Positions 19,300 to 29,739 of a stretch of DNA of 64,000 bases are shown here, piece by piece. The notes beneath the pieces were generated by a model that had not been told where the DNA came from, did not search any database, and saw only the letters and a list, made by a program, of their open reading frames with translations. The stretch is from Astropecten irregularis (taxonomy: Eukaryota; Echinodermata; Asteroidea; Paxillosida; Astropectinidae): assembly GCA_963971285.1 (NCBI GenBank), contig OZ020251.1, forward strand, positions 1,240,001-1,304,000. The letters run 5' to 3'. Position 1 is the first letter of the stretch, and every line of letters begins with the position of its first letter. Both the position numbers and the translations under genes were made by a program.

Positions 19300-20345
19300 A
19301 CCCATGGACATTCACGAAGTAAGTACATATACTACAAAGTGGTTAGCACTATGCAAGGCCTAGTAGTAGTATATTTAGGTTACTACATGTAACGGCCTAC
19401 ATCATTAGTACATGTAGGCCTACTTGTTGGTAGTACTGGTACGTAGTGACGTTACAACTTTATACAAGCATATGCATGGAGGAGTTCCCCTATGGTTACA
19501 AGTAATTGAGTAGGCCCAGTACTAAAAAAAAAACTTAGTAAAATGAGGAATGTTTTGTATACATGTAGAAAACAGCCCCAGTAACTGCTTAAGATGCCAA
19601 AACTGCCAAACGGAACATCATTCTGACAGCTAAATAATAACATCTTTATTATTTCGAACCTGACCATGACTTCTACCTCCATGCTTCTACACAAAGAGTG
19701 AACTCCGAGTAAAAATAAAAGCCACGCCCAAAAGTTCAATCTCACCCAAACAATAGACAACATATTAATGTACTGTGCACTAGGCCTACATAGGCTTACA
19801 CTGTGTACATATCCATACCGTTATACATTGGCCTATACAATAGCACACAGACCGCGACCTCCATGAACGAACTAACTTCGTCAATATCAATAAACATCAC
19901 GTTTTAATCAATTTCTGGTCTCTTAAAATGGTTTCACATCAAGACCATACACTTCACACGTGGCTGAATGATAGTAACAATCTAACATACATAAAATGTT
20001 ATAAGTGATAACTTACACGTATTTTTTGAAGACGGAATTCACAAAACTTCCTCAGGTCCACCTGTTGATTGTAATGTCGTACAGTTCAACTTGTGCGTAA
20101 TGTACGGTGGTGTTGAAATGCCACAAAGAAGAACTTATTTCTGCGTTTGTTCGGCCATAGAGGATCAGGAAAGAATGACTTTCCTTTCTCCATGTTTCGG
20201 TCATTGATCATGTCAGTAGCCAGAATTTATTTACAGGTTTGATTTACAGTTTGGTTTGTTGTTTAGTTGATGTTCGTGGTTTTTAATCAAGCCTACATGT
20301 AGATGGATCCTAGGTAGTTCCATATTATAGAGGGCGCTATTTACG
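19300..20345. other. Non-coding intergenic sequence
   Basis: No gene found; the region between CSRP and the GPCR. Confidence 0.4.
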
Positions 20346-20596
20346 GCGCGGCCGATTGCTTTCATAAAACAGTTACTAAGCACAAAAAATTTCTAAGCAT
20401 GACATTTCAGTCTTAATAAAAACAGGGTTAACAACCAAATTTTCACGTGTTGTGTATCACTTTTGATTGTTCTTTGGCTGTTGTTCGCTGTCCATGAATA
20501 TCAAATGGAATTTTCAATTGCGGTTTGTTTTATTGTGCGAGACATTTTTGTGCTAAGCAACTTTTTGTGCTTAACAGTTTTATGAAATTGGCCCCA
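20346..20596. mobile_element. Foldback MITE, GGGGCCAATTTCATAAAACT family (copy 3)
   Basis: Interior CCAAATTTTCACGTGTTGTG and right end TTTTATGAAATTGGCCCC match copies 1, 2 and 4; the left end is altered. Confidence 0.75.
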
Positions 20597-20599
20597 GAA

Positions 20600-21560
20600 G
20601 GACTCTCGACGAAACTTCACAACTTTCGTGCCTAAACGAAAACCAAATTAATTAGTGTCGGAATTTATAAATAAACACTTGGTCTTAACATCAATCATTT
20701 TCACAATAAGTTTCACGTAAGCACATTATTTATTTAATCCAAACAACTTTTTGTATAACATTTATACGAGTGACAATGAAGTATTCCGTGTAGTGTTAGG
20801 AAAGAATCTCAGTTGTATGTATTTTTTTAGCGGAGCAAGGACCAAGCAAATTCCACCATGTATGTCATTTTTACGTCATATTTTTTATATGAGTGGCGAA
20901 TAAACTATGAATTCAATTGAGTTGACAAGCACAATTTTGCTATATAATTCACCAACTCTATTCAAAGCTTTCACTGATTGCAATACCAATAATGAATGTT
21001 TATGAGTGGGATGTTGAGAATATTTTCATTAGTTACAAGATAAAATGTTCAATTCAACGACCACGCGGGCATGATAAACAAATATAAACGAGTGTTTCAT
21101 ATTCGTGCAATGGTAAGAATAATTACATTCGACATGAAATTATTCTTACCATTCCACTCATAAACATTAATTATTTGTATACTGTACGTAACTGGATCTA
21201 CAAACAGAACTAAGACAAAATAATGATGTCAGCAGCAACAACAACAACAATAACAATAACACACATTAACTACAACAACAAATAATCAACATTTTCGTAA
21301 CATTCGTAATTAATACAACTGAGGTTGCCGATTCAAACTTGCCGCTCCAGTCAGCAATTTTTCTTTGTTCCGTTTTCAATAACAGTTATGCAAATAGCTA
21401 TCATTCAAAATGATCCCGTAACTAATTTAAAAGAAACTCAATTTTTTTACGTTTAAAATGTGAGAGGTGATGAAGTCAACTGTCTTCTATTATACGGTAC
21501 AGTGAGTTTGAATTTTAAAGAGCAAACTACATGGAAAAGACATCATAAAATCATATATTT
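20600..21560. other. AT-rich intergenic sequence with (CAA)n and a SINE tail fragment
   Basis: A (AAC/AAT)n microsatellite at about 21235-21290 and a SINE fragment at 21325-21390 (GCCGCTCCAGTCAGC). Nothing else recognised. Confidence 0.45.
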
Positions 21561-21567
21561 CGCTTAA

Positions 21568-21935
21568 AGATAATATCATACTCTGGTTTTTGTCAAAGAA
21601 ATGCAGATTCACGGGCAAAAATATCAAGGAAGATACAATAACAGTCATCTGTGAAAGTTGCAGTCCCATACGGTGAACACTTTTTGAGAAAACAGTGAAA
21701 AACGGACACAGGTCGTTTCTATTTTATTTTTTATCTTTAAAAGATCAAAAATGATTTCAATTGGCTCACTAGTTTTACTCTTTTCTGGATAAAAACAGCA
21801 TTTCAGGCAGAGCAATTTTAACAGTAAGTTTCTACCATCATGCACCATCTTTATACCCTGTAAAAAGTTAGAGGTAAATCTGTGGAGATTTCTGTTTCAG
21901 TATGCCGCGCCACCAAAGTATGATTATTAGTACCT
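21568..21935. mobile_element. TTAA-flanked MITE (copy 2, full length)
   Basis: TTAA at 21564-21567 and 21936-21939 flank inverted ends AGATAATATCATACTCTGG and CCAAAGTATGATTATTAG plus TACCT. Same family as 10008 and 35136, in inverse orientation. Confidence 0.8.
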
Positions 21936-22109
21936 TTAATTTCACCTGACATTTTAATACACTGAATACAAATACAGCTAATAGCTATCATTTTTCTTTT
22001 GGTTACAACAACGGCAATGAAAAAAGTTAAAATTTAAGCTCATAATTATGGTAAATTGGTGCATGTGTGTTCATTGTCACTCTGATGACTCACTTTTTAT
22101 GCATGATTG

Positions 22110-23042
22110 TTAATTAGTGTTTTCTCTTACTGAGCTGGCTTCAGACGTAGGCCTAACCTTACCACAGAATATCTCGCGCAGTCCCTTGCGAAACTGACGG
22201 TACTTGAAGGCGTAGATGACAGGATTCAAGCAGGAATTGGTGGCTACCATTGCTACCGATATCAGATGATACCAGCTATTTAATACGATCGGATAGCCGA
22301 GGTTGTAAAGGAGAAAGACAAGCTGATTTGGGCTCCAGCAGATCATGAATGTGATGAATACGATCAAGAGGGTTTTGAAGGTGTTTCGTCTTGCTCGGTT
22401 TAGGGACTCCGCCATACCTGCCGCTTGGCCGACACCTGGACCCACCCTGGCGGCTCCTCTCTTCAGCTCCAGGCTAGTGTGAATATAGGCGAAGAGCATT
22501 ACTGCAACTGGTAATATGTACTGCATGAAGATAGACAAAACTCCTATTGTTTGCGATCCAATAATTGGAACGCATCTGCCTTTCTGAATGTCAAAGATGG
22601 TTATACCTTGAGCTGTGGACATGATAGCAATCATCCAGCACATGGCGATTGCTAAACCGACTTTGAGCCGAGGGTGACGGGAGAACGCTGCCTGGTACTT
22701 GAACGGAAAGACGATTGCGAAGTACCTCTCCAGGGTGACAGCGAGTAGATTGAACGTTGAAGTGACGAAGAAGGTGAACTTCACCCTATGAGACAACCAG
22801 ATGCGGCAAAGGAACCAGCCAGCTGCATTGTCCAGTAGCGGGTAAGGCTCTGGGAGTTCACTATGCAGAATAATCACAGTGGAGCCCAGGAAATCTACCA
22901 CAGCCTGGTGGAAGATGAAGACATTGGTACGAGTCTGCATGGCAGGGACTCTCCAGATGACCAGACATACCAGACTATTGCCCAAAATGCCTACAATACC
23001 AACGATGGCATTGAAAATGCGCAAAGCGAGTATCTCTTCCAT
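22110..23042 (-). CDS. Class A (rhodopsin-like) G-protein-coupled receptor, single exon, 310 aa
   Basis: Seven hydrophobic segments with class A marks: TM1 GILGN, TM2 HQAVVDFLG with the conserved Asp, TM3 Cys in LCRIW and ERY (instead of DRY) in LERYFAIVFPF, an extracellular-loop-2 Cys (KGRCVPI), TM6 FMICWSPNQ, TM7 NSCLNPVIYAF followed by the helix-8 segment KYRQFRKGL. A plasma-membrane receptor; the ligand cannot be told. It belongs with the large lineage-expanded neuropeptide/orphan-type receptors of echinoderms and amphioxus (inference). The Met before EEILALRIFN was chosen because it places a short N-terminus directly before TM1; an upstream in-frame Met (23300) would add 86 residues of non-family sequence. 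The short N-terminus has no glycosylation site and no signal peptide. Confidence 0.88.
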   Translation of the reverse strand: MEEILALRIFNAIVGIVGILGNSLVCLVIWRVPAMQTRTNVFIFHQAVVDFLGSTVIILHSELPEPYPLLDNAAGWFLCRIWLSHRVKFTFFVTSTFNLLAVTLERYFAIVFPFKYQAAFSRHPRLKVGLAIAMCWMIAIMSTAQGITIFDIQKGRCVPIIGSQTIGVLSIFMQYILPVAVMLFAYIHTSLELKRGAARVGPGVGQAAGMAESLNRARRNTFKTLLIVFITFMICWSPNQLVFLLYNLGYPIVLNSWYHLISVAMVATNSCLNPVIYAFKYRQFRKGLREIFCGKVRPTSEASSVRENTN

Positions 23043-23770
23043 GATTTTTTGGAAGATGACAAACCAGCAAATCAACTTGCAAACCAAACAAAGTTGAAGA
23101 ATCACAGCGTCATTGATCAGATTTTGGTTTAATATCGAAAGTCGTAGAAGTCTTCTCTCTGTCGCCAATTCAATGCCTCTTGGTCTCGATTGCAAACGAT
23201 ATTTAAGGACAATCGAGCAATTAACTTTAACAGGGAGCAATGGAGGAAAGTAAAACATACAAGAAAGAAACTTCCATCGCAAGATATGCTTAAGTGCCAC
23301 ATTTGGGCGGATATCCGGTCAATGCAAAAAATTGCCATCCTTCAAACCACTTTACGTTCATTTTGAGAAACGTTTCTGAAGTTGATACGTGCTTAACTCT
23401 ACAAAACGTCGATAAATGGGCTGAAAAATGAAAGACGTGTGTTGCTATAGCAACCTGCCCAAAATGCATTAGATAGAGCCGAGCAAATAGGAATATATCT
23501 CATTGAACCACTTAAAATAAGTTTAATTCCCATTGAAGGACAACAAAGAAGTCCAAACTCCGTAGAGTTTACGTCTGGGCAACTGCCATTGGCTGGAATG
23601 AGTGGCAGTGACGTGACGACAGAGTGGAACAAAAATACGCATGTGCAAGACCGTTACCATAGATATACCTCATGATAAGGCTTATACGCCAGCATCCATG
23701 CACAGAGAGCCTATATTCAATGGTTTATATTCATTCCCCACTTGAGCTGGCTGCGTGGCTCGCCGTTGGT
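23043..23770. other. Upstream region of the GPCR, no gene recognised
   Basis: Probably holds the GPCR 5'UTR and promoter; no clear TATA box identified. Confidence 0.35.
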
Positions 23771-23774
23771 AACT

Positions 23775-24030
23775 TTGGGGGTTTACAAAACGGAGGCTTA
23801 GGCTCAGGCTCAGGCTCAGGCCCCAGCTCTGACATCCATAAATTATGCTTAAAATATAGGCTGTGGCTTTTCATTGAAGATGAAGCCCTGTTTTCCTTTT
23901 CAAACCAGAAAATCTACTTCAGAACCGCAGCCAAAAGCCTCTATTTTGTTACCCATTATTTTAGAATGGATTCACGAAATGGAGACGAGGCCTGAAACGG
24001 AGCCTGAGCCTCCGTTTCGTAAACGCCCTT
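23775..24030. mobile_element. MITE with GGCTCA/GGCTCC-rich ends (copy B)
   Basis: Left end TTTACAAAACGGAGGCTTAG then (GGCTCA)n; right end GAGCCTCCGTTTCGTAAAC; shared core GAACCGCAGCCAAAAGCCTC. Confidence 0.78.
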
Positions 24031-24339
24031 TAAAACATTTGGGTATACCAAAGGCAACAATCAAACGATTGTAATACATTAAAATAAGTAAGAAATCTTC
24101 AGGCAACCTGTCGCTTAATTTTGACACTATACTATAAGTCGACCACTGCAGTGACTGAGACGCACAGTCATAGTTGTGTTTTTCACCGACTGAATTTCAA
24201 AGGTCGCTTAATATGCTTCGTGCGCAGTGGCGTAAACATAGGATCCGATTTCAGAGAGGGCACATAATGGGGTACACCAATTTGTGTCAAAGAGGCACTG
24301 AGATATTGAAGTTTACATCAGTAAAATGATACTTATGAA

Positions 24340-24385
24340 ATCCTGATGAGGACTAGCGCAGGATATAGTCGAAACGTTGAGACCT
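24340..24385 (+). ncRNA. Hammerhead-ribozyme-like motif
   Basis: CTGATGA at 24343-24349, then stem II GACTA (24351-24355) / TAGTC (24366-24370) around a 10-base loop, then GAAAC (24371-24375) and GTT. This is the core order of type I hammerheads such as those in Penelope-like elements, where stem III is the dinucleotide pair AC/GU. Stem I pairing is weak here (about 2 bp) and one extra G lies before stem II, so activity is doubtful. Confidence 0.4.
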
Positions 24386-24819
24386 TACGAGAAGTGAGAA
24401 CGAAATAGAAGTGCGAAAGTACAAACGATTCTTGGGTGTTTCCGCAAACCGATCCGATTGTCGCCATACAAAGCCTCAAATCCTTCTTATCAGTAAAACT
24501 GTTCTTCAAAAATAAGATTGATAATGGTGGGATGGAGGGCACCGTGGAGTGCCCAGGAGGGCACCAGGGGGCATCAACATCTAGTGGGAGGTACGTAGGC
24601 CTACGTGTCTTCATCTTGTTCGTGCGAAGTGACATTAACTTCGCAGCTCAGCATTTGCAATGAATCATTCGGTAGAAGTTGACGGCACGTTTCAACTTAT
24701 GAGAATTGTTAACATGAGACTGATTCATGTTTTTGGTTTAGGCAAACAGTATATGATTGATTGTTCCACCTGACAGAGAACCAACAATTAAATCGGTCCG
24801 GGAGGTAAAGGAATGGGGT

Positions 24820-24828
24820 GTATAAAAC
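24820..24828 (+). promoter_or_regulatory. TATA box of the C1q gene
   Basis: GTATAAAAC lies about 190 bases before the start codon and about 30 before a plausible transcription start near 24850, in the right orientation for the collagen/C1q gene. Confidence 0.6.
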
Positions 24829-25013
24829 CAGACCGTGAGAGACTGGAGGATTGATAAGGTCTAGTATCTGACAATTCTTGCTCATTCCTTGTCTTGGCTA
24901 CTATGCATGCAGACAGCTAGGCTGGTACTATCCTGTGATCACAAGTTTCCCTGAACTACCAAATCATTTCATCTCCAGCTCAACTGAACCGAAAAACAGA
25001 CGTTGAAACCAAC

Positions 25014-25025
25014 ATGGCAGCAAAG
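25014..25025 (+). CDS. C1q gene coding exon 1 (MAAK)
   Basis: ATG in context AACATGG, four codons, then GTAAGT. Phase 0 joins exon 2 to continue into a typical signal peptide. Confidence 0.7.
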
Positions 25026-25254
25026 GTAAGTAAAAATCCATCTGGCAAACATTTCAGACTGTAAGGTGACATATCACAGATCCATGATGTGGTCGTACGT
25101 CTTCTTGGAAAAGTTGAGAATAAAACTTATTCTTCAACAAAATGATAGCTTAAAATTTACGTCATGATGGTGATTCTTGTCTCATGGCGATTTTCCACTT
25201 CATGATCACGTGATGCCACGCCACATCTTTTTCATCGTTCTCCTTTCTTCACAG

Positions 25255-25818
25255 GTATGCGTGAAACAAAAGGGGGAGGCATCCTTGGTCTTACCGGTGA
25301 TACTGTTATTGTGGTTCTCATCAGCATTCTGTCTTGCACAGACAGAACCAGATTCTGCAACCTCAGAGAAAGGATCTTGCTGTGCTACCAATGCTTGCTA
25401 TCAAGGTCAGGTAGGCGCCCCTGGGCATCCAGGTATCCCTGGGGTACCAGGAATCAACGGTATGCAAGAAGCGAATGGCCCTAAAGGTGACCCTGGACTT
25501 GGTTCCCCTGGACCGAAAGGTGACCATGGAGTTCAAGGGTCAAATGGAGATCCAGGCAATCCAGGAATCCGTGGGTTACCTGGAAAGATCGGCCCCTCGG
25601 GAATAATCGGAGAAAGTGGACAAAAGGGAAGGAAAGGTGAACCTGGGGAAACTACTCATTACACCCCAACAGCGCCCTCTATCGGTTTCAACGCTTTCCT
25701 GACACAAAGTGTCCAGGTTTCTCTGGGCAATGTAGTCGTCTTTGATGACGTCACGACTAACATTGGAAATGGGTACGATTCGCAGTCAGGCATGTTTACA
25801 TGCTCGATTCCTGTGCCC
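25255..25818 (+). CDS. C1q gene exon 2, signal peptide, collagen-like stretch and start of C1q domain
   Basis: Open from the acceptor to the hairpin; Gly-X-Y triplets such as GPKGDPGLGSPGPKGDHG and ending FTCSIPV. Confidence 0.8.
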
Positions 25819-25916
25819 GATTTCACGAAACTTTACGCAGTTGCGTAAGTCCACTTACGCCATGAAATTTGTGGCGTAAGTGGACTTACGCAACTGCGTA
25901 AAGTTTCGTGAAATCG
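25818..25916. mobile_element. 99-bp perfect foldback insertion inside the C1q coding sequence
   Basis: Arms 25818-25862 and 25872-25916 are exact reverse complements over 45 bases, with a 9-base loop TGAAATTTG. Ends CGATTTCACGAAACTTTACG match the outer bases of other foldback families here. No clear target duplication. Confidence 0.9.
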
Positions 25917-26261
25917 ACTGCTGGACTGTATTTCTTTACTTGTTCGGTGATAATATCTGATTCGGGCAAACGGTATCCGGTTTTCGCCAAGCTGAAAAAG
26001 AACGATGAGTTTATTGCTACGGTTTATAATGGCATCGGAATTAGAGGCACCGACGTAAGCAATTCGGTTGTTGTTATGCTGGAGACGGGAGACCGAGTTT
26101 GGCTTGAAGCTGTTGATACAAGAGATAGACATCGGCCTGTGCCTACCGGATATCCGTTTTGGCGTAGGCCTACCCAAAATCCCGTCAGCATTAGTGTATC
26201 CACTGGTGATAATAAACAGACATCTTTTGCTGGGTTTCTGATAAGCAGCATTGGCGTCTAA
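25917..26261 (+). CDS. C1q gene, remaining C1q domain after the insertion
   Basis: Reads TAGLYFFTCSVIISDSGKRY, YNGIGIRG, VVVMLETGDRVWLEAV and FAGFLISS, the beta-strand pattern of C1q domains, to a TAA stop. Confidence 0.8.
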   Translation, partial: TAGLYFFTCSVIISDSGKRYPVFAKLKKNDEFIATVYNGIGIRGTDVSNSVVVMLETGDRVWLEAVDTRDRHRPVPTGYPFWRRPTQNPVSISVSTGDNKQTSFAGFLISSIGV

Positions 26262-26401
26262 TCTCAAACACTGGAGTATGAGGATGTGTTGTGAGCCCAC
26301 TTACTACCTACGTACGTAAGCAGTGCATTGTGGGGCAAAGTTGTGCTAAATTGTGTACACAAAATCCCATAAGCGGAGTAATGTGGTTTCGCATGTACAT
26401 T

Positions 26402-26622
26402 CGGGTTATATACCAGGGCTGGATTTCACCAAACACTAAGATTAATCTTAAGATGAGTTTTCAGGATCACCATAGTGATTTGTATTGTGACATCACACCT
26501 TGCTTAGCAATTAGGATTGATCTCAGACTTAAGATCAATCTTCGTGAAATCGAACCCAGGACATAAGAATTTAAGCATCAGTATACTGATGCTTAAATTC
26601 TTATGTCCTGGCATATAACCCG
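26402..26622. mobile_element. Nested foldbacks: a GATTTCAC-ended MITE inserted in a palindrome
   Basis: The outer palindrome has arms CGGGTTATATACCAGG (left) and CCTGGCATATAACCCG (right) and a perfect 56-bp palindrome at 26556-26611. The MITE (about 26418-26554; inner ends GATTTCACCAAACACTAAG and complement) is bracketed by CCAGG on both sides, as a 5-bp target duplication would be. Confidence 0.65.
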
Positions 26623-26624
26623 GA

Positions 26625-27250
26625 TAATATCATATACACTTAACAAAAGTTTGCATTTCTATTAAGATTTATGTACTCTGTAAAATAAAAGATTTGCCAA
26701 CGTTTTCAAACATTTTCCTCCACTCGTTGTCATGGGACATAATCCTTGGTTGTGTGACATCAGAAAATAAACCAATTAACTACATTGGAATAGGCCTATA
26801 TCCTTGCGAGACTCTTTATCAATTACATAACAAGTTACATAAGAATATCACTGAATCGACGTCATACATATTTTCCAGTGCAAATAGCACATTTATTGAT
26901 AGGCAAAAGTGTTGAACTACACATTATTTGGATGTCAAGGCACGTCATAAGCTATCACCATGGCAATATGATAAATAAACAACGTGATTTCAAATTGGAA
27001 TACTTAGCGCGTCTCATTCCATTCACTATTGAACGCTTTAAATGTGACATAGTTAATAATTAAAAATGCATATCTGTTTAAATTAAACATGTAATAATTA
27101 TTGATTCCCAACTATTATTCGTGCTCAAAACATACACCGAATTTCTTTTGTAATCTTAAAATCATTTGAATATTTTGTAATGATATGAAATAATTAATCA
27201 ATCATGAAGGTGTTTTTTTTGTTATGATTACTAACGCTTGGAATAAAACG
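26625..27250. other. AT-rich non-coding sequence, nothing recognised
   Basis: No domain, splice pattern or repeat noticed. Confidence 0.4.
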
Positions 27251-27257
27251 ATAATTA

Positions 27258-27352
27258 GTCTGGTTCCCAGACCAAGAAAAACTCCGACTATTCTCTGTGG
27301 CAGTTTTGTAACAAGAGTCGTCAGGGAATCTCTGAGCAAGGAACCAGACTAT
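27258..27352. mobile_element. Short MITE, GTCTGGTTCC ends with TA duplication
   Basis: TA|GTCTGGTTCC at left and GGAACCAGAC|TA at right, about 95 bp; fits a Tc1/mariner-like non-autonomous element. Confidence 0.65.
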
Positions 27353-27374
27353 ACAATAGTGTAGCAGTGTTTAG

Positions 27375-27481
27375 CAATACACGGGTTTACACTTCGAAAA
27401 AAGCGCATGCGTGATAGTGCCTCGTTTTGAAGTTGCGATCAAAATCTAAGATGGCCGCCATGGTGTAAACCCGTGTATGCC
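27375..27481. mobile_element. Short MITE, ACACGGGTTTACAC ends
   Basis: Inverted ends ACACGGGTTTACAC and GTGTAAACCCGTGT, flanked by T/A bases; about 100 bp. Confidence 0.65.
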
Positions 27482-27484
27482 AGA

Positions 27485-28280
27485 TTATTGTACGATGTGA
27501 ACAATGAATTTGCTATATGCTATCCGTTGTGTATAATGATTAAGGAGAAACTGCATTATAATCCGAAATTCCTGAACGTTTTCAAGAGAATAATGCTCTC
27601 ACCTGAACGTGGTGGAACAATGTAGACATCAAATGCCTTGCAATCCTCGCAGAGACCACAGAGTGTATTACATATAGAGTTGAGCGTCCTCGCAATGCAA
27701 GCTACTGAATTTGAACTGCCGCGCCCTTCAAGACCGACTCACTGTAATTAATGCACAATATTGCTACGCGGAATAGGTAAAATAGTCCTACAACACAGAT
27801 GAATGGCGCAGCTATACATTGAGAAAATTGTCAATAATGATTCCATATAAATAAATGCCAATAAAAACGCACAATGTATGTCATGAATGCAGAGGATATC
27901 AGTTCTTACTGTCACTAAAAGTCTACTTTAAGACAGTCATGGAATTTTAAAAAATGTGAATGAATACTTGTGTGAATTTACTTTCATCTTTGGAAATATC
28001 TCGAAAGATTTGAGGCCATTTGGTGAATTCATAAACATTTTATGGCTACACTCACACTTGTATTTGTACAGGATTTTTCTATGTGTTTTTCTATTTGTTA
28101 CTCAGTACCAGTGCATTATGAAGAACACGGGCGAGTCACTACTAGTTCTACATGACTGTATTACTAAAATTTTTAATTGTTTGCACATGGAATAACATTA
28201 TAGATAACATTATAAGTAAAAAGTCGTTAAGTGTCATAGACAAAATTCCGTCCACTTATACTACACCCACCCCGACTTGT
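27485..28280. other. Non-coding sequence, nothing recognised
   Basis: AT-rich; no gene or repeat structure noticed. Confidence 0.4.
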
Positions 28281-28284
28281 CTCA

Positions 28285-28695
28285 AGATAGGCGATTCCAA
28301 ATAGTGCGCCACCAAGAGTTTGCAACGCGTTGGCCAATCACAATGCGCGGAATTTTTAATTTGTCGACCCTTTGCGGATGCGCACTGGGTCAACAAATTT
28401 CGTGCATTGTGATTTGCCAAGGCCCTTTTCCAAACCTCGGCTCCGGCTCCGGCTTAATTTCGTGAACCCATTCTAAAATAACGGGTAGCAAAATAGAGAC
28501 TTTTGGCTATGGTGTGGAAGTAGATACTCTGGTTTGAACCAGAAAACAGAGATTCAGCTTCAATAAAAAGCCACAAGCTATATTTTCAGCATATGGATGA
28601 CAGCGCTGGAGCCGGAGCCTGAGCCGGAGCCGAGATTTGGAAAAGGGCCTAACGCTTTGTAAACTCTTGTTGGCGCACTAATTTGGAATCGCCCT
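28285..28695. mobile_element. Foldback MITE split by a GGCTCC-ended MITE (copy C)
   Basis: Outer ends GGCGATTCCAAATAGTGCGC and its complement near 28690; inner arms TTGGCCAATCACAATGC and GCATTGTGATTTGCCAA. The right arm is interrupted at 28421 by a GGCTCC-family element (GGCCCTTTTCCAAACCTCGG to complement, about 28421-28651). Confidence 0.75.
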
Positions 28696-28715
28696 ATTAA
28701 CCTTAAGAGACTATA

Positions 28716-28945
28716 GGGCCCTTTTCCAAACCTCAGCTCCGGCTTCGGCTTCGTCTCTGTCATCCATATGCTGAAAATATAGGTTGTGGCTCTTCCTTTA
28801 AGCCGAATCTCTGTTTTCTTGTTCAAAGTAGAGAGTCTACTTCCAAACCGCAGCCAATAGCCTCTATTTTGATACTCGTTATTTTGGATTCACGAAATGG
28901 AGCTGGATCCTGAGCCGGAGCAGAGGTTTGAAAAAGTGTCATAGC
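28716..28945. mobile_element. MITE with GGCTCC-rich ends (copy D)
   Basis: Starts GGGCCCTTTTCCAAACCTCA; core CATATGCTGAAAATATAGGT; right end AGCCGGAGCAGAGGTTTG. Confidence 0.75.
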
Positions 28946-28949
28946 ACTT

Positions 28950-29570
28950 TGGTGTCGCTACCGGAACTAGGCTTTTCTCCTCGTCCATTCATAGTTAACA
29001 TTACTGGGTCAGTAATATATTATGGATGTGTACGTGAAACTTTTCATAATTCAGTGCTGTACATTATTACATAGAAAAATAAGTAAAATGTTTAATTAAT
29101 ATTTTTAAATTTTTAAAAAAGACACCCAAGTGAACTGTACAAGCTGTCTGTGTTTGTCTAACATTTATACTAAACTAACAATAACTAACACACGAGACTT
29201 TACCATCGTCATAAGTTACAAAGATTGAGAATGGGATAAAATGTGTGAACACAGTGAGGAATTAATGTATGATTTATCTGGATATAATAAGCTTTCTTCT
29301 CAAACATGATAATGCAATTGAATGCAAAAAAATGCCAATTTCAATATGACTTAAACACGTGACACTATATTCAAAGAAAAGAATCAATAATGATAATTTC
29401 CATAAAAAGACTGATGCATTTTTCCGAAAAGAAAATCAAAATCAAAAAACGAATAAAGTGTGTTTGTCGTTTATGGTGCATCAATTTCACTGATTGGTGT
29501 AAATGAATGATTGATTATTTTAAAACCGGCAATATATTACAACCCCAATATTGCTGTCTGATTGAATCTA
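28950..29570. other. AT-rich non-coding sequence, nothing recognised
   Basis: No features recognised. Confidence 0.4.
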
Positions 29571-29574
29571 CCAA

Positions 29575-29731
29575 GATGGACGTCACACATCTACCTCAGT
29601 CATGGAAGGTAGAAGAGACCTCCGTCTGGGAGGTGGCCGTAGAGGGCCTGTTGCTAAGGAACGGCTACGACCTGTTAAACAAGATTCAACATGATATAAC
29701 AAGATTTAATACATGTCTGAAAAAAATATGA
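29575..29731 (+). other. Short open frame with coding-like composition, unrecognised
   Basis: ATG in good context (AAGATGG) opens MDVTHLPQSWKVEETSVWEV and AVEGLLLRNGYDLLNKIQHD to a TGA after 51 codons. It is more GC-rich and less repetitive than its surroundings, with amphipathic spacing. It could be a small gene, an exon or a remnant; no family recognised. Confidence 0.25.
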
Positions 29732-29739
29732 TGGCGAGG

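Larger units (their letters stand above)
25014..26261 (+). pseudogene. Secreted collagen-like C1q-domain protein, C1q domain interrupted by hairpin insertion
   Basis: Exon 1 (25014-25025) encodes MAAK, with donor AAAG|GTAAGT. Exon 2 starts at 25255 after TTCTTCACAG. A hydrophobic signal (SLVLPVILLLWFSSAFCLAQ), then a short acidic segment with two cysteines (GSCCATNAC), then about 22 Gly-X-Y triplets (25408-25650), then a C1q domain. After GMFTCSIPV (25815) a 97-101 bp perfect hairpin introduces a stop at 25845. Beyond it the C1q domain resumes in another frame as STAGLYFFTCSVI and runs to FAGFLISSIGV and TAA at 26259. C1q proteins of this type are secreted recognition trimers in invertebrate immunity. 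Called pseudogene because of the break; splicing of the hairpin or a polymorphic insertion would rescue it. Confidence 0.75.

Noticed and set aside
22110-23300. Longer GPCR start at 23300
   Set aside because: The extra 86 residues show no family similarity and would place a hydrophobic segment before TM1; the Met at 23042 fits the receptor topology.
25177-25254. Start of the C1q gene at 25177
   Set aside because: The in-frame extension crosses a clear acceptor (TTCTTCACAG at 25254), and exon 1 at 25014 joins in phase to give a proper signal peptide.
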